The notes under the pieces: model-generated
Told to the model about the DNA's origin: nothing
Database searches by the model: none
The model's input: only the letters and a program-made list of their open reading frames with translations
Shown: piece after piece, positions 21,101 through 32,207 of the stretch
Layout of the letters: each line of letters opens with the position of its first letter
Position numbering within the stretch: position 1 is the first letter of the stretch
Translations under genes and position numbers: made by a program
Origin: Macrolepiota albuminosa
Lineage: Eukaryota; Basidiomycota; Agaricomycetes; Agaricales; Agaricaceae
Assembly (NCBI GenBank): GCA_027475525.1
Contig: JAMWFC010000005.1
Span: 1,302,001 to 1,366,000 of the forward strand
DNA: 64,000 nt
Direction of reading: 5' to 3'

Positions 21101-21463
21101 AGCGACTGTGTTGGCGAGTTCGGTTAGCGGTAGTGGGGAAGGGGTTCTAGAGATTGGCGACGGGGTAAGAGAAATGGCGAATTGAGAAAGCGGTGTTAAA
21201 GGAGTGATGGGAGTGACTGATTGTGGTAAGGCAAAGGGCGACGCTAAGGGGTCGTCGGCGCTATAATCGAGGGAATGCGGGAAAAGATCAGGAAATGCGT
21301 CTACAGTGGCGTTCTGTAGTTCCTGGGCTAGAGAGAGACCCGGTAAGGCACCAGGTGGTTGTGGGGTTGATGGGTGGGAAGGGGCTATGCCTTCTGCCGA
21401 CTGGTCTAGCAGGCGGCGCCTACGCTGGAGACGGGTTTCTGGCGGAATTCTGCCCTAGAGATC

Positions 21464-21480
21464 CCTCGCGGTGGGCTCCA
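21464..21480 (-). other. Primer-binding site of A2
   Basis: On the minus strand TGGAGCCCACCGCGAGG begins three bases after the 5' LTR, the usual form for a tRNA 3' CCA end. The decayed copy A3 has TGGAGCTCACTGCAAGG at the same place (61754-61770). I did not identify the primer tRNA. Confidence 0.7.
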
Positions 21481-21483
21481 ATT

Positions 21484-22507
21484 TGATGACGCCCAAGGTT
21501 TGGTCAGTAACAAATGTAACGATTGTGTTACCGTACCAAGAGTGTGCGTTGGGCGCGCTAAAAGTAATGTGAGGAGTCCCGGGCAGGTCCCAGAGAACGC
21601 GTCTGTGAAAAAGGGTAAAGTCGGTAACGAGGTCGGCAAGTGTCAAGCGCTAAGGTAAAGCGCCTAAGGAAATGCGGTAAGTGAACACGGCAATGTGAGC
21701 GGCAAGAGCACGATATGCTTAGCGAAGTCTAAGCGTCGATAATGCCTGCCGTAGTTGCAAGGCGCGAGTATGTCGAGTGTTGGCGAGCGTCTGCAACTGC
21801 CGATGAGTTTTGACGTTGCTGACCGTAGCGTAAATGAGCTCTTGACCGTAAGGGAGACTGAAGTAAAGGGGGAAACTCTGGTCTTTTCGTCTGTTTTTCT
21901 ATGTACAAGTCGGTAAGTACTTTTATACTACAATGAGTTCGCCGTCGCCAGTGGCTAATGACGCCAGAGTGCGGTAAACTGGAAAATTTCAAAGGGGTAG
22001 CTCCAACGGTTTCAGATCCCTACCGTCCATTCAAGAGCCTTAGCGACGCCAGGCGACAGATCGCGAAGCTAAACCATCACTCCATCACCCTTCTGTCCGT
22101 CAGAGCACCTAAGCGATGTCAGGCGCCAAATTGAGACGCTAAGCGGTGTCAGACGCCAAGGTCAAACGCCAAGCTGTCCGTCAGTTTTTGATAGATCATC
22201 AAGCTTCTCGCTAAGCGCTGTCGTCAGTGACTGATGCCATCTGTCAGTTGTCATTCTGTCTGCCGATCGGCGCTATCACTGATTGGATCTGCTTCTTGCC
22301 GTGCGCGGCCGTCAGAAATGGCTTAAAATAGGTAGAACACGTGCGCTAAGTTTGAAACGAGTGCGGCAAGGTTTCCGGAGCCGGTGCCGAGCCTGCCGTT
22401 GATGCGCCTAACCTGTATAGGGTCCTATCAGAAACGAGTGCGGCAAGGTTTCCGGAGCCGGTGCCGAGCCTGCCGTTGATGCGCCTAACCTGTATAGGGT
22501 CCTATCA
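21484..22507 (-). repeat. A2 5' LTR (element sense) with duplicated end
   Basis: 21484-22430 is the 947-bp LTR. 22431-22507 repeats the preceding 77 bp exactly (22354-22430), so the outer LTR end appears twice as assembled. Confidence 0.9.
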
Positions 22508-22511
22508 GCAT
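22508..22511. repeat. Target-site duplication (right) of A2
   Basis: GCAT, identical to 11284-11287. Confidence 0.8.
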
Positions 22512-23757
22512 ATCGATTGCCGAGGCAATTACTTTTTCTTTTTCTGTATTTTCTCAAAATGTAATTTTTCGAGGCAGCAGTGTAGCAATGGCTAAACAGT
22601 AGTATGTACTGAAGTGTAACTGAAAATAGATAATTGTTATCAGGAAGTGGTGGAAGGGTGTGCAAAAAACAAGGTGACTAAACGTATCAATTTCTAATAC
22701 CAAAAATGAAAGAATTAGATTGACAAAACGATGTCTATACTGATCTTTTCTTACTGCTGTAAATCAATTTCTAATACCAAAAATGAAAGAATTAGATTGA
22801 CAAAACGATGTCTATACTGATCTTTTCTTACTGCTGTAATGGAAAATGCCCATAAGGATAATTCCTTTTAGAAGCAAGTCCGTTTTTGATCTGCTGTGAC
22901 TGATGAGATGGGCCTGTCATCGACTGATACTGTGAGATCTTACATCCATCTCAGAGTAGTGAAGCTTTCTGTATGTAGGACTGAGAAAACACTGTGAGGG
23001 CCAATCACTACTCTGTGAGATGTATGAAGCTGTGATCTGTGATGACTGAGCGACTCTGCACTCACCTATGGTGCTGGGTGCTTAGTCAGCACTACTTTTG
23101 TACAGCGGCCAAATTGGAGGTTCAAAAAAATTTTCTTATCGGGAGAGGTGGGTGGGTAGCTACGCAGAAATGAATTTTTACTAACTCCTGCTTCGGGTCA
23201 TCTTCAGCTGCACTCCCTTCAAGTCGTACTGCTTACCTGGAGAGTGGTCGTCGAAGTGAGACTCCCTTGGGGATAGGTCTCACTTGCGCCCTCTCTCAGG
23301 TAGATTCACGTGACCTCGCAGGTAAGCTCATATTGGTCGCATAAAAACACGGTTTTGATTGCCACCAATTGGCGCACTTAGTAGAGGTCTTTACCGAATA
23401 AGTCGGGAGGAACCACAGGAGGGCCACATGTGCCTGTCCCGGCTCCCGACGCGTGTATAAGTGAAGTGATAGTACAAAATTATTCGCCGCCTACCGCTAA
23501 CACTCTAAAGTATGAGTGCAACGATAAAAACAGGCGGCGGAGACAACAAAATTTTTTTTTTTTTTTTTTATATATATTAATTTTTTTTTTTTTTTTATAT
23601 TGTCGTCAAATATATAATAATTTTTTTTTTTTTTTCACTTCGAGTCAATCATTGGTAGTGCAGGAGGCCATCGCGTGTATGACGATGGGGTTTTTACGAA
23701 TATAACGCTGAAAAGCTTTTGAAGACCATCTCCCAGCGGCCTGGATAAGATGGGGGG
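22512..23757. other. Non-coding stretch with duplication and homopolymer tracts
   Basis: No gene seen. 22686-22762 is repeated exactly at 22763-22839 (77 bp). 23253-23282 can form a GTGAGAC/GTCTCAC hairpin. Three long T tracts separated by short AT repeats lie at about 23551-23635. It may be the terminal region of the recombinase element that follows. Confidence 0.5.
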
Positions 23758-24230
23758 CTACTCCCGTCTCTGCCAAAAAGGTGGCACCACCCTGAGTAGA
23801 CCGTAAAACCCCGTGAGAAGGAGCGCAACAAAGAGGAGGTCGTCGTAGATGGAAAAGTTTGCCGAATTGACAACTTGAAGTAAATGCTCGCGTGACAATG
23901 GTAATTTCCTGTTGACAGGTGCAGACCTCATGCGTATGCAGCCTGCGAGTGTATAACGACTAAGCTTGAGCGACGGATTTCTCGGATTTGCGGGTAGTAC
24001 ACCTCGAGCTGGCTGCAAATCCCTGAGAGGTAGGTGCGGACCGATCGAGGTTCAATGTGATGAGACATGAAAACAATGTAGAAGGACAAAGTATCCGGTG
24101 TCGGTTCTATCTCCATATTGTGGAGACGAACAAAGTTTAAGTAAGAGTTAAGAGCGGAACAGTAAGAAAGATAAGTGCGGTGAAGGAGGGGAGCGTAGAC
24201 GATCCGCTAGGTTGAGACGGTCTTTGGGAA
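23758..24230 (-). pseudogene. Tyrosine recombinase fragment (Crypton/Ngaro type)
   Basis: Minus strand. Upstream, LHRTYLSYCSALNSYLNF and PTPDTLSFYIVFMSHHIE with SVRTYLSGICSQLE give the core-binding domain (about 24200-24000). After a frame change, SREHLLQVVNSANFSIYDDL and FVALLLTGFYGLLR (about 23890-23800) give the start of the catalytic domain with its first arginine. The HxxR and Tyr motifs are missing. A truncated, frameshifted remnant. Confidence 0.6.
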
Positions 24231-24429
24231 GATGGTTCACCATGAAAACTCATTTACTTCGAAATGATGCACAGAAGTTGAGGAGGTGTAGCCGAATGAT
24301 GAACGCAGTTCCCAGATCTAGACTAAGAAATAAGAACCAACTCGCGACAATCTAGGGAGGAGGACGTCGAAGTGGCTACATAGCAATACACGATTTGTCA
24401 GTAGACATTGGAAATCGAACTTGACATAT

Positions 24430-24948
24430 TTTTCCACCTACATGATACGTCGGAAGGCTCTCAAGACTGCAGCGGCTCGTGCTCATGAAGGACGAGCCAA
24501 AGAAAGAAAAACGAAAAAGAATATGTTGGATATGAGTTCTGCTCAAGAGATCGTTGGTTCGGTTGATGAAGAATGTACAGCCTGAATTGGAGGAGTGAAT
24601 CATGAGCAATCAGAGGAGCAATCTGGGGATGAAAACTGGAATAACACTGACAATGAGATGGAATCAGAGGATGAAGAACTCAAGCAACTGGAGGGAGAAG
24701 AACTAGTCGAAGGACTTAAAAAGAAGTGGGAATGCTTACAAAAGGAGATGGAAAGCTTTGAAAAAGGCTCGCTGTATTTTCAGATGTTGCAACCAAAGAC
24801 ACGAAAAGATTGGAACAAGGCTGAGGCCAACCGGAAACTTGGTTACAATGGGTTGTCAAAGCGCTTGCAATGCAGGACTGCACAGCAACTGTGTGAAAAA
24901 GAAGTAAAGGATAAAGTCACACATGAAAGGTCAGTAATACTGCTTTGA
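24430..24948 (+). pseudogene. Fragment resembling a DNA-transposon protein N-terminus
   Basis: A basic Arg/Lys/Ala-rich stretch (about 24450-24520), a stop, then an acidic segment and the block KDWNKAEANRKLGYNGLSKR (about 24800-24870). This arrangement resembles the N-terminal part of DDE-transposase-associated proteins in basidiomycetes; that is recall, not proof. No catalytic domain follows. AT-rich DNA with small repeats such as ATATATGGTAGG (25187, 25203) continues to about 25370. Confidence 0.3.
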
Positions 24949-25371
24949 CATGGAAAAATGAAATCTGAAGGTACCTTTTGACAGTGAGCAGGCAAACAAA
25001 TTTCGAAGTTTCTTTAATATCAAGACTTTGGATACGGTTATTGCTGAAAAAGAGTTCTTGCTGCAAGAAGGAGCTGCACCAGAAAATCAAGAACAAAAAA
25101 ATTCAGTTCAGCACGGTATACATCACATGGAAGGATTCCAGAGAGAGTCACAGCAGCTCTCGATGTATAGATTACTATATATGGTAGGACCCTTTTTTAC
25201 CATATATGGTAGGTGGCCAAATTGAAGTCGAACAAAAATTCTATCTCCATCAATTTGAAAATCTGTCTTGAGGTTTTATTCCTTTTATAAAACAATGCAT
25301 TTTGGCAAGAGGAATAAAAAATCAGATAAATTCTCAGAGGTATGACTTTGGTTGTACAAAAGTAGCGGTGA

Positions 25372-25569
25372 CTAAGCGCCCAGCACCATAGTAACGATGA
25401 TAACTGTGAGAGTGCAAGACCGTTGCACTGAAAGAAAAAATTTCTTTGCTGATGAATATGCAAGACCGTTGCATGTAAAAGACTGAATCTGTACGACTTC
25501 GGGCCATACCGTTCCCGACTCAACATCCGCCAAAGCAATGGCATCAAGCCGAGAACGACCTTTAGTCAT
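25372..25569 (-). other. Short divergent open frame upstream of MPP-beta
   Basis: Minus-strand frame starting with ATG at 25569, about 200 bp from the MPP-beta ATG and divergent to it. The first 30 codons (MTKGRSRLDAIALADVESG...) look protein-like; the rest is low quality. It could be the first exon of a broken neighbour. No family recognised. Confidence 0.2.
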
Positions 25570-25768
25570 GGTGATCCGGGATGTAACCGTTTGCCACGCA
25601 GAGGCCTCCGAAAACGCTCCTTACCCTTGGAACCCGCGTTTACGCAAGGATCAAATCACGTGACCGGATCACTACCCATCGGTAAAGTCCGAACAGTGAG
25701 TGCGCCGTGAAATCCCGACGAGTTGCACACCAAAAAACTTAACCTCACCGTGGACGACGACGACGACG

Positions 25769-27343
25769 ATGGTCTCTAGAGCCGTCCTCAGCCGCGTTCT
25801 CAGGTCTGCTGCTCGTAGCCAGGCGAGTATGATCTCACCATCGTTTCTCGCCGTCTAATACGTCTATAGCGTCCACTCCGGACATACGCGACAGCGCACA
25901 ACGTTTCTGGACCTTTGACCCAGGTCTCGACGCTCTCTAATGGCCTCACAATAGCCACAGAGACCCAAGCTCATGCTCAAACCGCAACAGTCGGTGTCTG
26001 GATTGATGCTGGTTCACGAGCAGAGACCGACAAAACCAATGGAACTGCCCACTTCTTGGAACATATGGCCTTCAAGGGAACTAACCGTCGTTCACAACAC
26101 TCTCTTGAGCTTGAGGTTGAGAACATTGGTGCTCACCTCAATGCATATACCTCCCGTGAACAGACTGTGTACTATGCCAAGAGCTTCCGCAAGGATGTTC
26201 CAGTTGCTGTCGACATCATCTCTGACATCCTCCAGAACTCTAAGCTCGACAGTTCTGCCATGGAACGCGAACGAGACGTCATTATAAGGGAACAGGAGGA
26301 GGTTGACAAGCAGCTTGAAGAAGTCGTGTTTGACCACCTTCATGCTGTTGCTTTCCAGGGTACGCTATGTCGTTATACATTGCGAACTTCATAAAAACTA
26401 AATATTATTTGATAAACAGGTCAACCCCTTGGTCGTACCATTCTTGGTCCGACAGCGAATATATTGTCCATTAAGCGCGAAGATCTTGCTACGTACATTA
26501 AAACTAACTACACCGCTGATCGCATGGTCCTTGTCGGCACTGGTGGCGTTGAACACGCAGAACTCGTCAGACTCGCTGAAAAGCACTTTGCTTCACTTCC
26601 TGTGTCTTCCAATCCAATTCCTCTTGGACGTCTCTCCCACCCCAAGACCACCTTTGTTGGCTCCGAGGTTCGCATCCGCAACGATGAGCTCCCCACTGCC
26701 AATGTTGCTATTGCTGTCGAGGGTGTCGGCTGGAGCTCCCCTGACTACTTCCCCATGATGGTCATGCAGAGTATCTTTGGCAACTGGGACCGTGCTCTTG
26801 GTGCCTCTCCCCTCTTGTCTTCCCGTCTCTCTCATATCATCTCCTCCAACAACCTTGCCAATTCGTTCATGTCCTTTTCGACTTCGTACTCTGACACGGG
26901 TCTTTGGGGCATCTACCTCGTTTCCGAGAACCTTCGTAACCTCGATGATCTCATGCATTTTACGCTTCGCGAGTGGACGCGTATGAGCATAGCACCAACA
27001 GAGGTGGAGGTTGAGCGGGCCAAGAGCCAGCTCAAGGCTGGACTCCTCCTTAGTCTTGATGGCACGACTGCTATCGCAGAAGACATTGGAAGGCAGCTCG
27101 TGACAAGTGGAAGACGTTTGACCCCTCAACAAATTGAGAGTGCCGTCGATGCTGTGACAGTTGACGAAATCAAGCGCGTTGCACAAAAATACTTGTGGGA
27201 TAAGGACGTGCGTTGTAAACCCTTTTTTCAATGGATCTTATTTTCTCATTGTGAAATAGTTCGCGTTGGCCGCAACTGGTAACATCGAGGGTCTGCTTGA
27301 TTACAACCGTCTCCGGGCCGACATGTCCTCGATGATGTATTAG
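25769..27343 (+). CDS. MAS1: Mitochondrial processing peptidase beta subunit, 471 aa
   Basis: Exons 25769-25822, 25870-26359, 26420-27207 and 27260-27343 join in frame. The first intron (25823-25869) starts with GC rather than GT; the others are GT-AG. Residues 1-30 form an Arg/Ser-rich mitochondrial presequence ([18 protein letters not shown]). The M16 zinc motif HFLEH lies in [14 protein letters not shown], with the downstream glutamates in [15 protein letters not shown]. The glycine-rich C-terminal half and the final [14 protein letters not shown] match the family, and length is normal. It cleaves presequences in the mitochondrial matrix as a heterodimer with the alpha subunit. All key residues are present. 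Confidence 0.95.
25823..25869 (+). other. GC-AG intron of MPP-beta
   Basis: Donor CAG|GCGAGT, acceptor CTATAG, branch-like CTAAT near 25856. Only this junction keeps frame with the presequence; the nearby GT at 25827 gives the wrong frame. Confidence 0.75.
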
Positions 27344-27680
27344 AAGGTGTGTTTACCTTGTCATTCATATTGACGCTGGATTGATTAATGCTCTCGTGTG
27401 CAGTAGACGGACAAAATACATTCATTATAATCATATCATCGCTTTCTCCTTTAGACTTGCAGACCACACAATTAAGGAGAATTAATGATGATGACTGTCA
27501 GATTTCCTGCTTAAGTGATTGCAATATGGCTTTAGTGCCTGACTACAAATAACGAGACGCTAACGTTACAGGGACGTAGAACCATCCACAGAGATATTTC
27601 CTGTTTCCCGATGATCTAACAGATTAAAAACTGATCTAGTACCACCTAAGGATCTGTGCATCGTAATGGGAAGAATTAAT
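27344..27680. other. MPP-beta 3' flank
   Basis: No further gene. Probably the 3' UTR and intergenic DNA up to the inverted-repeat element. Confidence 0.5.
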
Positions 27681-27852
27681 TATGGTGCGGTTCACTTAGT
27701 GACCACATGTTTGTGACAAATAATATCACGCCCTGAAAAATCGGTATTTTTCTTATCCATCTTGCCAAAATGCTCCTTTTGATGAGGGGAACAAAACCCC
27801 AAGACAGATTTTTATTATCTTCAAAACTGACGGAGTTATATTTTCTGTATTC

Positions 27853-27880
27853 CATGGAAAATAGAAAATAGAAAATAGAA
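27853..27880 (-). repeat. LINE 3' microsatellite tail
   Basis: Three tandem GAAAATA units on the plus strand lie about 75 bp beyond the LINE stop codon, in the place where non-LTR elements carry short repeated 3' tails. Confidence 0.45.
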
Positions 27881-27951
27881 ATTAAATTCCCAGCTACATT
27901 ACGTAACGTAATTCAGGTAAGAACCTCGCTGGGAAGCAATATAACAAAGGA

Positions 27952-29617
27952 CTATAGACGGAAAAGATGTCGAACGACGGGAGGAATATCGTAATGCAGA
28001 CTATGTAACCCCGATGAGTGTCTATCTTGGAAAGCCTTCTTCCTGACTGCCGCCCAAATACGTCCCGCAAGCTTTATAGACTCCGAATGCCACAGGTTGG
28101 GCACATTTTGACGAGTATGCCGGGAGAGGTCCGGAAGTGGAGGAGTGAAGCCGACATAGTATTTAGATTGATAAGCCGGCCAAGTCACAGAGTCTCGAAA
28201 GAGGTCGTGAGCTATGGTTACAATCGCGTTCTTTTTATTGGGACTTGTTTCCGGAGAGAGGAGATTACGTGTGGCATCGATAACGGTGTTACAAGCAGAA
28301 AATCGGAAGGAGTCGAAATACGGGCAAGATACGAATAAGTGATGAGGTGTTTCGATTTTGTCGCATCCGAATCTGCACCATGGGGAGTGTCCATTATCAA
28401 GGCGATCGGACAAAATGTCTCTTGAGTCTAACTGAGCGCTTCGGGCGTATAATTGGATGATGGCGGAGTAGGCATAGGGTGATCTCTCATAGGGGAATGA
28501 AGGTAGAGGGCAAGAATTATACAGGTCGGGAGCAATCAGAATTTTCGACCAGACGGGATAGGTGTGGATAAATCGTCTGGCACTGTTATCGATGATAGTT
28601 TGTTGTAAACTCCCTTCTATAAATCCCTGAGAGGGGGAAAAAACACAGTATTTTTGAAGCGTAAAGGAGGGTGTTGGAAAAACAGGTGGGGGGTTAGAAG
28701 AGGAATGAGCGTGTGATGCAAGAAAATCGATTGTTCTATTGAGGCGTGCTGGTAATGAAGTGCTGTCTGTGTGTGCCTTGACGTGGGATAAGTGCATTTG
28801 GAATGGGTGGCGCGACATGACATCAAGGAGCCAACGATGGAAGGCCGTAGTGGGTCCGGCAGGAGCCTTTGACCAGTTAACAATAGGGAGGTAGTCGGAC
28901 AATATGACGTGTGGTTGGTCTTCGCTCGCTAAAAGAGCAGCTGTGAGGCAGCCTGCAATTTCGGCATGGGATGTGGAGGCATGGTATTTTGTACGAGAGA
29001 GGGAAGCAATGAGGGCGTGCTGATGGGCAATTACAGAACAAGTGAGGGAGGAATGGTCGAACACGTGTGAAAAAGGCGAAGGCTTGGATACGAATGAAGC
29101 GTCGGATGCAGAGATTTGAAGTGGGATGCGGGACAAGGGTGGAATGGTAGTTGAGCGGAATGTTGAATGGGAAGAAGCGATTGTTTTCAAATAGGTTTCT
29201 GCAATTCTTTGTCGGATGGACCTTGGTAAAAAGACGTCAGGCCCTGAAGGGGAATAATAGGGGAAAGTAGGCAGAACCCTGGCAAGCCATGTGCCAGTCG
29301 TTCAAAAGAGAGGGAGAGGGCCGGGAAAAAGGTTTATAAGTAAAGGTGATAGAGTATGTATTCTGAAAGGAAAAAGTGCCGACATCAGCAAGAGTGCGAA
29401 TGTGATGTCGGAACAGGCGTGAGATAGGAAACCGAGGAGATCTGGGGAGATTTGAAAAGACAGGGTATGTATCAATTATATCAGCAAGGTGTTCTATGGC
29501 AGTATTTAGGAAAAGGACCGGAGATAAATCAGACGGCGGCAAGAGGAGGTTGTTCGTAACCAATGCAGTTACTGCAAACCGCCAAGCGTGAGGAATTTTG
29601 AATGAGAGGTGCACCAT
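27952..29617 (-). pseudogene. LINE (non-LTR retrotransposon) C-terminal part, 5' truncated
   Basis: Frame 29190-27952 encodes an RNase H domain: SDASFVSK (Asp), STSHAEIAGCL (Glu), VILSDYLPIVNW (Asp), then LNRTIDFLASHAH. It is followed by an RVT zinc-binding domain (WCRFGCDKIETPHHLFVSC). The upstream segment 29617-29237 is another frame of the same protein, joined through a frameshift. The RT and endonuclease are missing, typical of 5'-truncated LINE insertions. Inactive. Confidence 0.75.
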
Positions 29618-29986
29618 CGACTACAGACAGGGTGGGTAAAGGCCCTTCCTCGCATTCGATTCGGGATGTTGAACACTGTCAATTCATCGACGGGGTATTC
29701 GCCGTTCCAGCTGAAGTCGGGTTTTTCGCCAAGAGTGCTCCCACCGCTGCACCCACCTCCTTCACACGACACTCCCGCCGAAGATCTCGCGTTGCGTGTC
29801 TTGCTCGAAATCGAACAAAATTACCTCGACGCAATGGATAATTTGATAACGGCAAAGATAAATCAGGCTCACCACGCGAATGGACAACGGGCACCTGAAA
29901 TCGCGTACAAAGTCGGAGATAAAGTAATGTTGTCTACTGTTAATGGATTTTGCGCCATCAATTACATAACTCGGATCACTGCCTAA
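29609..29986 (+). pseudogene. Ty3/Gypsy integrase C-terminal fragment
   Basis: Translation resembles the end of the integrase core and following region: FGMLNTVNSSTGYSPFQLKSG, then LLEIEQNYLDAMDNLITAK and AYKVGDKVMLST. The catalytic DDE residues are absent. It abuts the truncated 5' end of the LINE near 29.6 kb, so the two were joined by nested insertion. Confidence 0.6.
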
Positions 29987-30641
29987 TATAGTATCAGTTT
30001 CCTAAATAGACCTATTTATGTATCAAAAGTTGCTGCAACAGTCTCCGTGATGCGTCGGTGTGACTTGTGCTTTGCAGAACTGAATTGCTTGACCTTCATT
30101 CCGGGAATGGAGAGGTGGCCTGTCTCGCTAACAGAGCTTGAGCACGGGCACGCTGAGCTGCAATTCGAAGGTATAGCTTTTTAGATGGCATATTGAGTGT
30201 AAAATTTCATTTCTACAAACACTCTGGTATGGAAGCCCGTAGTTAGCGACGGTTTCGAGCCTCTAACATGGCAAAAAAAAAAAAAAATTCGACCTCCGGC
30301 CGATTTTGCGCCTGTCCAAACATGCGGTCTCTAAGTGAACCGCACCATAATGGAAAGGAAAAGACAAGGCTCAGAACGTTTATTTGGACAGGATACATAC
30401 GATGAAGTTCGGTTCCATCACGGTAACACGAAAGAGGGGAAACGCAGACTCCTCGTAACGTTGTTGATCGATATTATGTGAATTCTTTTGACTGCGAAAT
30501 TGCGACAAGGATCGACAGCCAAAGAACTAGTACTACTATAGCTACAAATCCAAGATTGACCTACTAATATTTGTGATTTACCTGGGGATCCTGGGCGCAA
30601 TCAAGGTACCCGGTGGTTTGTTTGCATACAATAAGTATATT
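29987..30641. other. Non-coding stretch, end of TIR element and YTM1 3' flank
   Basis: No supported gene. A 14-nt A run lies near 30273-30286 and the right inverted repeat at about 30315-30347. Confidence 0.5.
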
Positions 30642-32127
30642 TTAGCTTGACACATTCTCACTAACCTTCCATACAGAAAACCCGCCTTCCCCGCCCACCG
30701 CAACAACACCTAGCCCCCACTCAACACAAAGCACCTTGACCCCTCTCTCCCATGGGCTGAAGCTCGCCACTGCACCCTTCGTACTCCGCAGATCCCACAA
30801 CCTTACAACTCCGTCGTATGCACCGCTCACAACCTGCTGTGATCCCGAGTCGGATGTGGCGACGCAAGATGGGGTTGCGGGGTGTAAAAAGGAGACTGGT
30901 GCGGGGGTGTCTGAGGGAGAAGGAAGCCGCACATCGTAAAGCATCATCGTGCGGTCCGTAGAAGTTGCGAGAATATTTTCGGGCATTGTTGACAAGGCAC
31001 AAAGAGAAAGGAAGGGCTTATTTGATGCCGTCTGGGGTCAATCACGAGTCATTTAACCATTTAATATGGATGAAAGAGAAGTAAGAACGTACAACAGTAT
31101 GCACTGACACTCCATGCTCTGTGTCCCATACCCGTACCGTCGAGTCAAACCCACAGCTATACGCCTTTTCCTCCTGGCCTGGTGCAAACACCGCCCCGGA
31201 TACGCGTCCCACATGCGATTTAAAAACCTCGATCGGCGCTTTTCTCGGCGGCCTTGAACCTTCCTCCACGCGCCTCTTCTTCTTCCTACCCCCACGCTCG
31301 CCCACCTCTTCTTCGGGTACCTCATCTTTATCTGGCACGGTCGTGTCCCAAAAACCGATGAGCCCATCCCAGGATGCCGTGAGGAGACAGGTTCCTGTGG
31401 TATTAGATGCTATGGATGAGAGCGGGGCAGTGTGGAGATGCAGTGTCGCCAAGGGCACGTATTTTGAGGAGATAGAAGAACCAGGGGGTGGAATGGTGAT
31501 TTGATTAATCTGTGCGGTAAGATCATGTGAAGCACTGGCGATGGTGTAGGTATCGTCTGAGGAAGAGAGGACAGAGATGGAGGATATCGGTGCACTGTGT
31601 GCGGGCGCGCTCGATGTCGCGTTTTGAGAGTAGTCGAATGAACGGATGGAGCCGTCATACGAGGCCGTGAGGAATTGTCTGCGACAAAGCGTAAACGGAG
31701 AGATCGCGTATAAAAATTTGCTATGCAATCGGCATACCCTGGAATTTTGCATGAAGCAGATGAGACCCAATCTTCATGAGGAAAGTCAGAGACCTTTTCC
31801 GGGGCAAGAACAGACTCGATGTATTCGATTTCGAGGGTTTCTTCCTGTCCTCATGTGTTGATAGCATATCAAGCAGCAAAACACCAGACGCACCTCTCCA
31901 ACACCGTTCTCTGCACACCATTCGCCCAAGGTGGTCCTCAGGATCTCTCCCTTGACTAAAAAGTCGAATGGTACAGGTTTCGCAAGCGACAGCGCCTTGT
32001 TAACAAGTTGAGAAAGCTGGTACCGTCGCCATGTCGCTGGGATCATGAACTTTTGAGACGGAAGAGGGTAGGCCGTTTTGGTGGTGAGGACCACCGGCAG
32101 CGAAATGGTGCTCGAGGTCGAGGCCAT
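30642..32127 (-). CDS. YTM1: Ribosome biogenesis WD-repeat protein YTM1/WDR12, 438 aa
   Basis: Exons (minus) 32127-31894, 31844-31738, 31678-31093 and 31031-30642 join in frame; introns are GT-AG, 49-61 nt. The N-terminal NLE domain (about residues 10-95) includes PFDFLVKGEILRTTLGEWC. WD repeats follow (FLTASYDGSIRSFD, LLTASWDGLIGFWDT, AYSCGFDSTVRVWDTE, VVSGAYDGVVRLWDLR). A basic insert, KKKRRVEE, lies between blades as in the family. YTM1 acts in the nucleolus with Nop7 and Erb1 in 27S pre-rRNA processing, and its NLE domain is removed by the Rea1 ATPase. Complete. It starts only about 80 bp downstream of the ORC1 stop, same strand. Confidence 0.93.
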
Positions 32128-32207
32128 GTCTGCGCACGACTCGCGTCGAAGAAGGATTCAAAAAATAAGTCCGTCACGTGGGAAACGCGTCCAAATTTAC
32201 TTGTTAT

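Larger units (their letters stand above)
11288..22507 (-). mobile_element. Ty3/Gypsy LTR retrotransposon A2, nearly intact
   Basis: Two 947-bp LTRs (TG...CA) enclose, on the minus strand, a primer-binding site, gag, protease, RT-RNase H-integrase and a polypurine tract; the plus strand carries a spliced accessory gene. A 4-bp target duplication GCAT flanks it. By eye the LTRs differ at four positions, all transitions, about 0.4%, so the insertion is recent. The integrase has no recognised chromodomain. The element may be close to autonomous except for an in-frame TGA between gag and protease. Family-A relatives are at 1-2511, 38001-51550 and 60819-64000. Confidence 0.92.
27683..30347. mobile_element. 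TA-flanked terminal-inverted-repeat element with nested fragments
   Basis: The left end TGGTGCGGTTCACTTAG (27683 on) is repeated in reverse complement at the right end (30347 downward). The inverted match extends over about 30 bp with two or three mismatches. Both ends are bordered by TA (27681-27682 and 30348-30349), the duplication of Tc1/mariner-type elements. No transposase of its own was recognised; the interior holds a LINE 3' fragment and an integrase fragment, so it is non-autonomous or a composite produced by nesting. Confidence 0.6.

Noticed and set aside
22431..22507. Duplicated LTR end as a genuine family-A feature
   Set aside because: The other LTR lacks it and the 77-bp unit matches the artefact seen elsewhere.
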